From: Sporolactobacillus nakayamae
GTDB lineage: Bacteria > Bacillota > Bacilli > Bacillales > Sporolactobacillaceae
Reading direction: 5' to 3'
Assembly (NCBI RefSeq): GCF_900113325.1
Contig: NZ_FOOY01000018.1
Location: 1-64,000, forward strand
DNA: 64,000 bases
Under the pieces are notes generated by a model. The model made no database searches. It saw only the letters and a program-made list of their open reading frames with translations, and was not told the DNA's origin. The position numbers were made by a program, and so were the translations under genes. Positions 61,181 to 64,000 of this stretch are shown one piece after another. Position 1 is the first letter of the stretch. Every line of letters begins with the position of its first letter.

Positions 61181-61627
61181 ATGGTGACAATGACCAAACA
61201 ACACCTCAGCCGAATCACGAGCGCTTGCTCGCTTCCTCTATTAGAAGAAATCGCGCACAAAATCGAACAGGAACAGAGAGTACGGGTGGAGCGCGAGCCG
61301 CAAACCTCACTGATCATGACCAAAGCCAAGGACTCCGTCTCCGGTCAGCCTTTTTATCTTGGTGAAGTACTCGTCACCGAATGTACCCTATCCGTCGATG
61401 GACAGCTAGGAATCGGCATCGTTATCGGAAGACAACCACTACGCGCCTATTGTATGGCCGTCATCGACGCAGCGCACAACGCGGGGCTGCCGGTGCTCGA
61501 TCAATGGGAATCCCAATTTCATGCAGAAGAACAGCGTATTCAGGAGCAGCATGCTTTAGAATATGCACGCAACGCACAGTCCCAAGTCCATTTCGATACG
61601 ATGGAGGAATACAATGACAAACGCTAA
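61181..61627 (+). CDS. phnG: C-P lyase complex subunit PhnG
   Basis: A 148-aa subunit of the C-P lyase core (PhnGHIJ), which with PhnI forms the nucleotide-exchange step that joins phosphonate to ribose. GEVLVTECTLSVDGQLGIGIVIGR and the AHNAGLPVLDQW region are typical. GGGAGG lies before the ATG. Confidence 0.95.
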   Translation: MVTMTKQHLSRITSACSLPLLEEIAHKIEQEQRVRVEREPQTSLIMTKAKDSVSGQPFYLGEVLVTECTLSVDGQLGIGIVIGRQPLRAYCMAVIDAAHNAGLPVLDQWESQFHAEEQRIQEQHALEYARNAQSQVHFDTMEEYNDKR

Positions 61628-62240
61628 CGCCTTTCATCACGTTCACGACACGCGAAAACTGTATCGACGTTTGCTTGACAGTATGGCAAGACCGGGAAAG
61701 ATCAATGACATTGCCGACCTTCTCCGCGGAGTCCCGGAAACGTGTCCATGTTCACCCGGCACCTATGCGCTTGCACAAACGCTGCTGGATCAACAAGTCA
61801 GCTTCTATTACTATTCACAGGAATTAAACGCTGATGATGCGGAGCGCGCGATTGAATGGACAACCGGGAGCCGTCATACGGCTTCAGACGCTGCTGACTA
61901 TTGGTTCATCGACACGTCTCCGGAAATAGATGAAATCGATTCGATCATGCAATCGGTCCGCATCGGCACGCTGACCGAACCGGAAAAGAGCGCAACGATT
62001 GCCCTTCACGTTCGCAAGCTATCCGGAGCCGATGATTTGACGCTGCCAATGATCCTGCGCGGTCCGGGCATCAATGGCTGGCACCTGCTTTCCGCAGAAG
62101 GTATGAACATCGAGTGGCTGCGCTTACGTTCCGAACGCAATCGTGACTATCCGACCGGCTGTGATTTCGTCTTATTCGACGATGATGGACAGATCGCTGC
62201 GCTGCCGAGAACAACGCGCATCGAAAGAAGGGGTTTCTAA
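61614..62240 (+). CDS. phnH: C-P lyase complex subunit PhnH
   Basis: A 208-aa subunit. The start at 61614 (MTNANAFHH) has TGGAGGA and overlaps the phnG stop by 14 nt; the longer frame lies inside phnG. YRRLLDSMARPGKINDI near the N-terminus and LPMILRGPGINGW are characteristic. Confidence 0.95.
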   Translation: MTNANAFHHVHDTRKLYRRLLDSMARPGKINDIADLLRGVPETCPCSPGTYALAQTLLDQQVSFYYYSQELNADDAERAIEWTTGSRHTASDAADYWFIDTSPEIDEIDSIMQSVRIGTLTEPEKSATIALHVRKLSGADDLTLPMILRGPGINGWHLLSAEGMNIEWLRLRSERNRDYPTGCDFVLFDDDGQIAALPRTTRIERRGF

Positions 62241-63335
62241 ATGGGATATGTTGCGGTAACCGGCGGACAAAAAGCGATCGAAGCTGCCGACCGGATCAAT
62301 CAATGGTACCGAATCAAAGATGCAGCGCACAGCCTAGAGACCATTGAGATCGAAAAACAATTACGTCATCTTACCGATCGCGTGATGAGCGAGGGCGGTC
62401 TTTACGCCTCAGAATATGCTGCACTTGCCATTAAACAGGCAGAAGGTGATCTTTGCGAAGCCGCCTTTCTCATGCGTGCGTATCGATCCACACTCGAGCG
62501 AACTTATGAATCAGAAATCATAGATCCAGGTCAAATGCGTGTCATTCGCCGCATTTCTTCCGCTTTTAAAGATATTCCGGGTGGTCAAATGCTCGGCCCA
62601 ACCATGGATTATACGCATCGCCTGCTTAACTTTACCCTTGAAAATGAACAGGCACATGTTCTGCAGGAATTATTAAAAGAGCAAATACCAGAATTTGATA
62701 CAAATCAGACGCTCTCCTTTCCAAAGGTTGCCGGTCTGCTTCGCGAACAAGGCTTGCTGTTTCCGCCAAAGTCATCGGGTGCCTTGTTCGATATTACACG
62801 AGACAAGCTGACCTTCCCAGCCCCGAGATCCGCTAAGCTTCAAATTCTGGCTCGCGGAGAGACCGGTGCGATGACCGCACTGGCTTACAGCAGTATGCGT
62901 GGCCATACCACCAACCATCCGACAGTCGGTGAATTGCGGGTCGGCTATGTGGAAGTCACCATTGCCTATCCATTTGACTCCAGCGAAAGTCTCTGTCTTG
63001 GTGAGCTCATGCTGACCGAGGTCGAAACCATCAATGCTTTTGAACGTGATGATCAGGGCGATGTGAAGCTGAGGCTCGGCTACGGGCTGACCTTCGGGCA
63101 AAACGAGACGAAAGCCATCGCCATGGCCATTCTCGAACAAGGTCTTGAAACAAAGGGCGAAACGCCGTCCCAAGATGAAGAATTCGTTCTTCTCCATGTC
63201 GACAGCATTGAGGCCAACGGATTCGTGTCGCACTTAAAATTGCCGCATTATATCACCTTCCAATCGAAACTGGATGTCTTGCGGCAAACACAGAAACTAG
63301 CCGAGTCTGAAAAAACGGAGACGCCAAAGGAGTGA
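62241..63335 (+). CDS. phnI: C-P lyase complex subunit PhnI
   Basis: A 364-aa subunit that transfers the phosphonate to ribose of ATP with loss of adenine. MGYVAVTGGQKAIEAAD is the standard N-terminus. Its ATG follows the phnH stop directly. YSSMRGHTTNHPTVGELRVG and HVDSIEANGFVSHLKLPHY are conserved. Confidence 0.96.
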   Translation: MGYVAVTGGQKAIEAADRINQWYRIKDAAHSLETIEIEKQLRHLTDRVMSEGGLYASEYAALAIKQAEGDLCEAAFLMRAYRSTLERTYESEIIDPGQMRVIRRISSAFKDIPGGQMLGPTMDYTHRLLNFTLENEQAHVLQELLKEQIPEFDTNQTLSFPKVAGLLREQGLLFPPKSSGALFDITRDKLTFPAPRSAKLQILARGETGAMTALAYSSMRGHTTNHPTVGELRVGYVEVTIAYPFDSSESLCLGELMLTEVETINAFERDDQGDVKLRLGYGLTFGQNETKAIAMAILEQGLETKGETPSQDEEFVLLHVDSIEANGFVSHLKLPHYITFQSKLDVLRQTQKLAESEKTETPKE

Positions 63336-63342
63336 CACCACC

Positions 63343-64000
63343 ATGCAGGCACATTTGAAACAGACGTACAATTATGCCTTTCTTGATGAGGGATCCAAAA
63401 AAGAAATTCGTCGCACAACACTTAAAGCGGTGGCCATTCCCGGTTATCAAGTGCCGTTTGCCTCCAGAGAAATGCCGATCGGCCGCGGCTGGGGGACCGG
63501 CGGGCTGCAGCTGACTCTGTCACTGATCGGCGATCAAGACTGTCTGAAAGTGATCGACCAGGGAAACGACGACAGCGTCAATGCTGTCAGTATCAAAAAG
63601 TTGGTCCAGTCCTGCACAGAGGCCGAGGTCACGACCGATTCCGAGCGTGCGACGCTCATTCAGACCCGCCACCGTATTCCCGAAGTCCCGATTCGTGCCG
63701 ATCAAATTCTCATTTTTCAAGTGCCGCTGCCGGAACCGCTTCGGATGGTCGAAGCCAAGGAGCGCAAAACGAAGCAGCTGCATGCGGAAATGGATTACAG
63801 CGGGATTTGGCTGCGCTTATATGAAGACATTGTCAAATGGGGGAAAATCAGCATCGGTGCCGACTACCCGGCACTCGCACATAAACGCTACATTTTCGCA
63901 CCAAGCCCGATCCCCCGCTATGATCTGCCTAAGCTGAACCGGGCAGATGGGCTGTTTCTGTTCGGTGCCGGCCGCGAGAAGAAAATCTATGCGATTCCGC
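63343..64000 (+). CDS. phnJ: C-P lyase PhnJ, partial (cut by window end)
   Basis: The radical-SAM enzyme that breaks the carbon-phosphorus bond. The ATG at 63343 has AAGGAG and lies 7 nt after the phnI stop. The visible 219 codons include PGYQVPFASREMPIGRGWGTGG and PIPRYDLPKLNRADGLFLFGAGREKK, which are strongly conserved. The cluster-binding cysteines lie beyond the window. No stop codon is reached. Confidence 0.95.
   Translation, partial: MQAHLKQTYNYAFLDEGSKKEIRRTTLKAVAIPGYQVPFASREMPIGRGWGTGGLQLTLSLIGDQDCLKVIDQGNDDSVNAVSIKKLVQSCTEAEVTTDSERATLIQTRHRIPEVPIRADQILIFQVPLPEPLRMVEAKERKTKQLHAEMDYSGIWLRLYEDIVKWGKISIGADYPALAHKRYIFAPSPIPRYDLPKLNRADGLFLFGAGREKKIYAIP

Overview
The window looks like chromosome from a spore-forming member of the Bacillota (class Bacilli). 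Three things point there: the order sigW-rsiW-cdaA-cdaR-glmM followed by a ribozyme-controlled glmS, which is the Bacillus arrangement; a Spo0E-type phosphatase gene; and gram-positive style ribosome binding sites (AGGAGG) throughout. The genus cannot be fixed from sequence alone; a Sporolactobacillus-like organism would fit but is only a guess.

Layout. (1) 1-9.8 kb, core genome: glmS with its glmS ribozyme, glmM, cdaR, cdaA, rsiW and sigW on the minus strand (cell-wall precursor, c-di-AMP and envelope-stress block), then a Spo0E-like gene and a TetR/Acg-nitroreductase pair on the plus strand. (2) 10.4-33.4 kb, a 22.96-kb island bounded by a 61-bp direct repeat of the 3' part of tRNA-Ala. It holds histidine-utilisation genes (hutH, hutU, hutI), a HutF-like amidohydrolase, two metallopeptidase-family amidohydrolases, two complete NMT1/TauA-type ABC importers, an aconitase-X pair and four dehydrogenases, all on the minus strand. 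An RpiR-type regulator gene and hutH share near-identical promoter-operators, so this looks like one regulon in two transcription units. (3) 33.55-47.80 kb, an AT-rich 14.19-kb mobile element bounded by a 59-bp direct repeat of the 3' part of tRNA-Leu. It carries a tyrosine integrase, a RepA_N initiator, an SF2 helicase, a portal, a fused prohead protease-capsid protein and a tail-type protein, with RadC, a GIY-YIG nuclease and a DUF262/DUF1524 defence-like gene as cargo. No terminase, tape measure or lysis genes are seen, so it resembles a phage satellite rather than a prophage. Its insertion cut a tRNA operon (Glu-Val-Thr-Tyr-Lys-Leu | Gly-Ala), and the element's far end carries an outward promoter that could re-express the severed tRNA-Gly and tRNA-Ala. 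(4) 47.7-55.8 kb, core genome: six tRNAs, a VanY-type carboxypeptidase, an AAC(3)-type acetyltransferase, a universal stress protein, an EamA transporter, a PepSY protein and a PLP aminotransferase, then a repeat-rich non-coding stretch. (5) 55.8-64 kb, phosphonate use: phnC-D-E-E transport genes and two GntR/UTRA regulators, then phnG-H-I-J (C-P lyase core, cut off by the window end) behind a good set of PhoP boxes.

The less ordinary signals are: an interspersed structured repeat family (three loci, with compensatory changes in its hairpin); the RpiR-hut regulon and its non-standard lower pathway; the minimal capsid-encoding satellite; and the tRNA operon split with a candidate rescue promoter.
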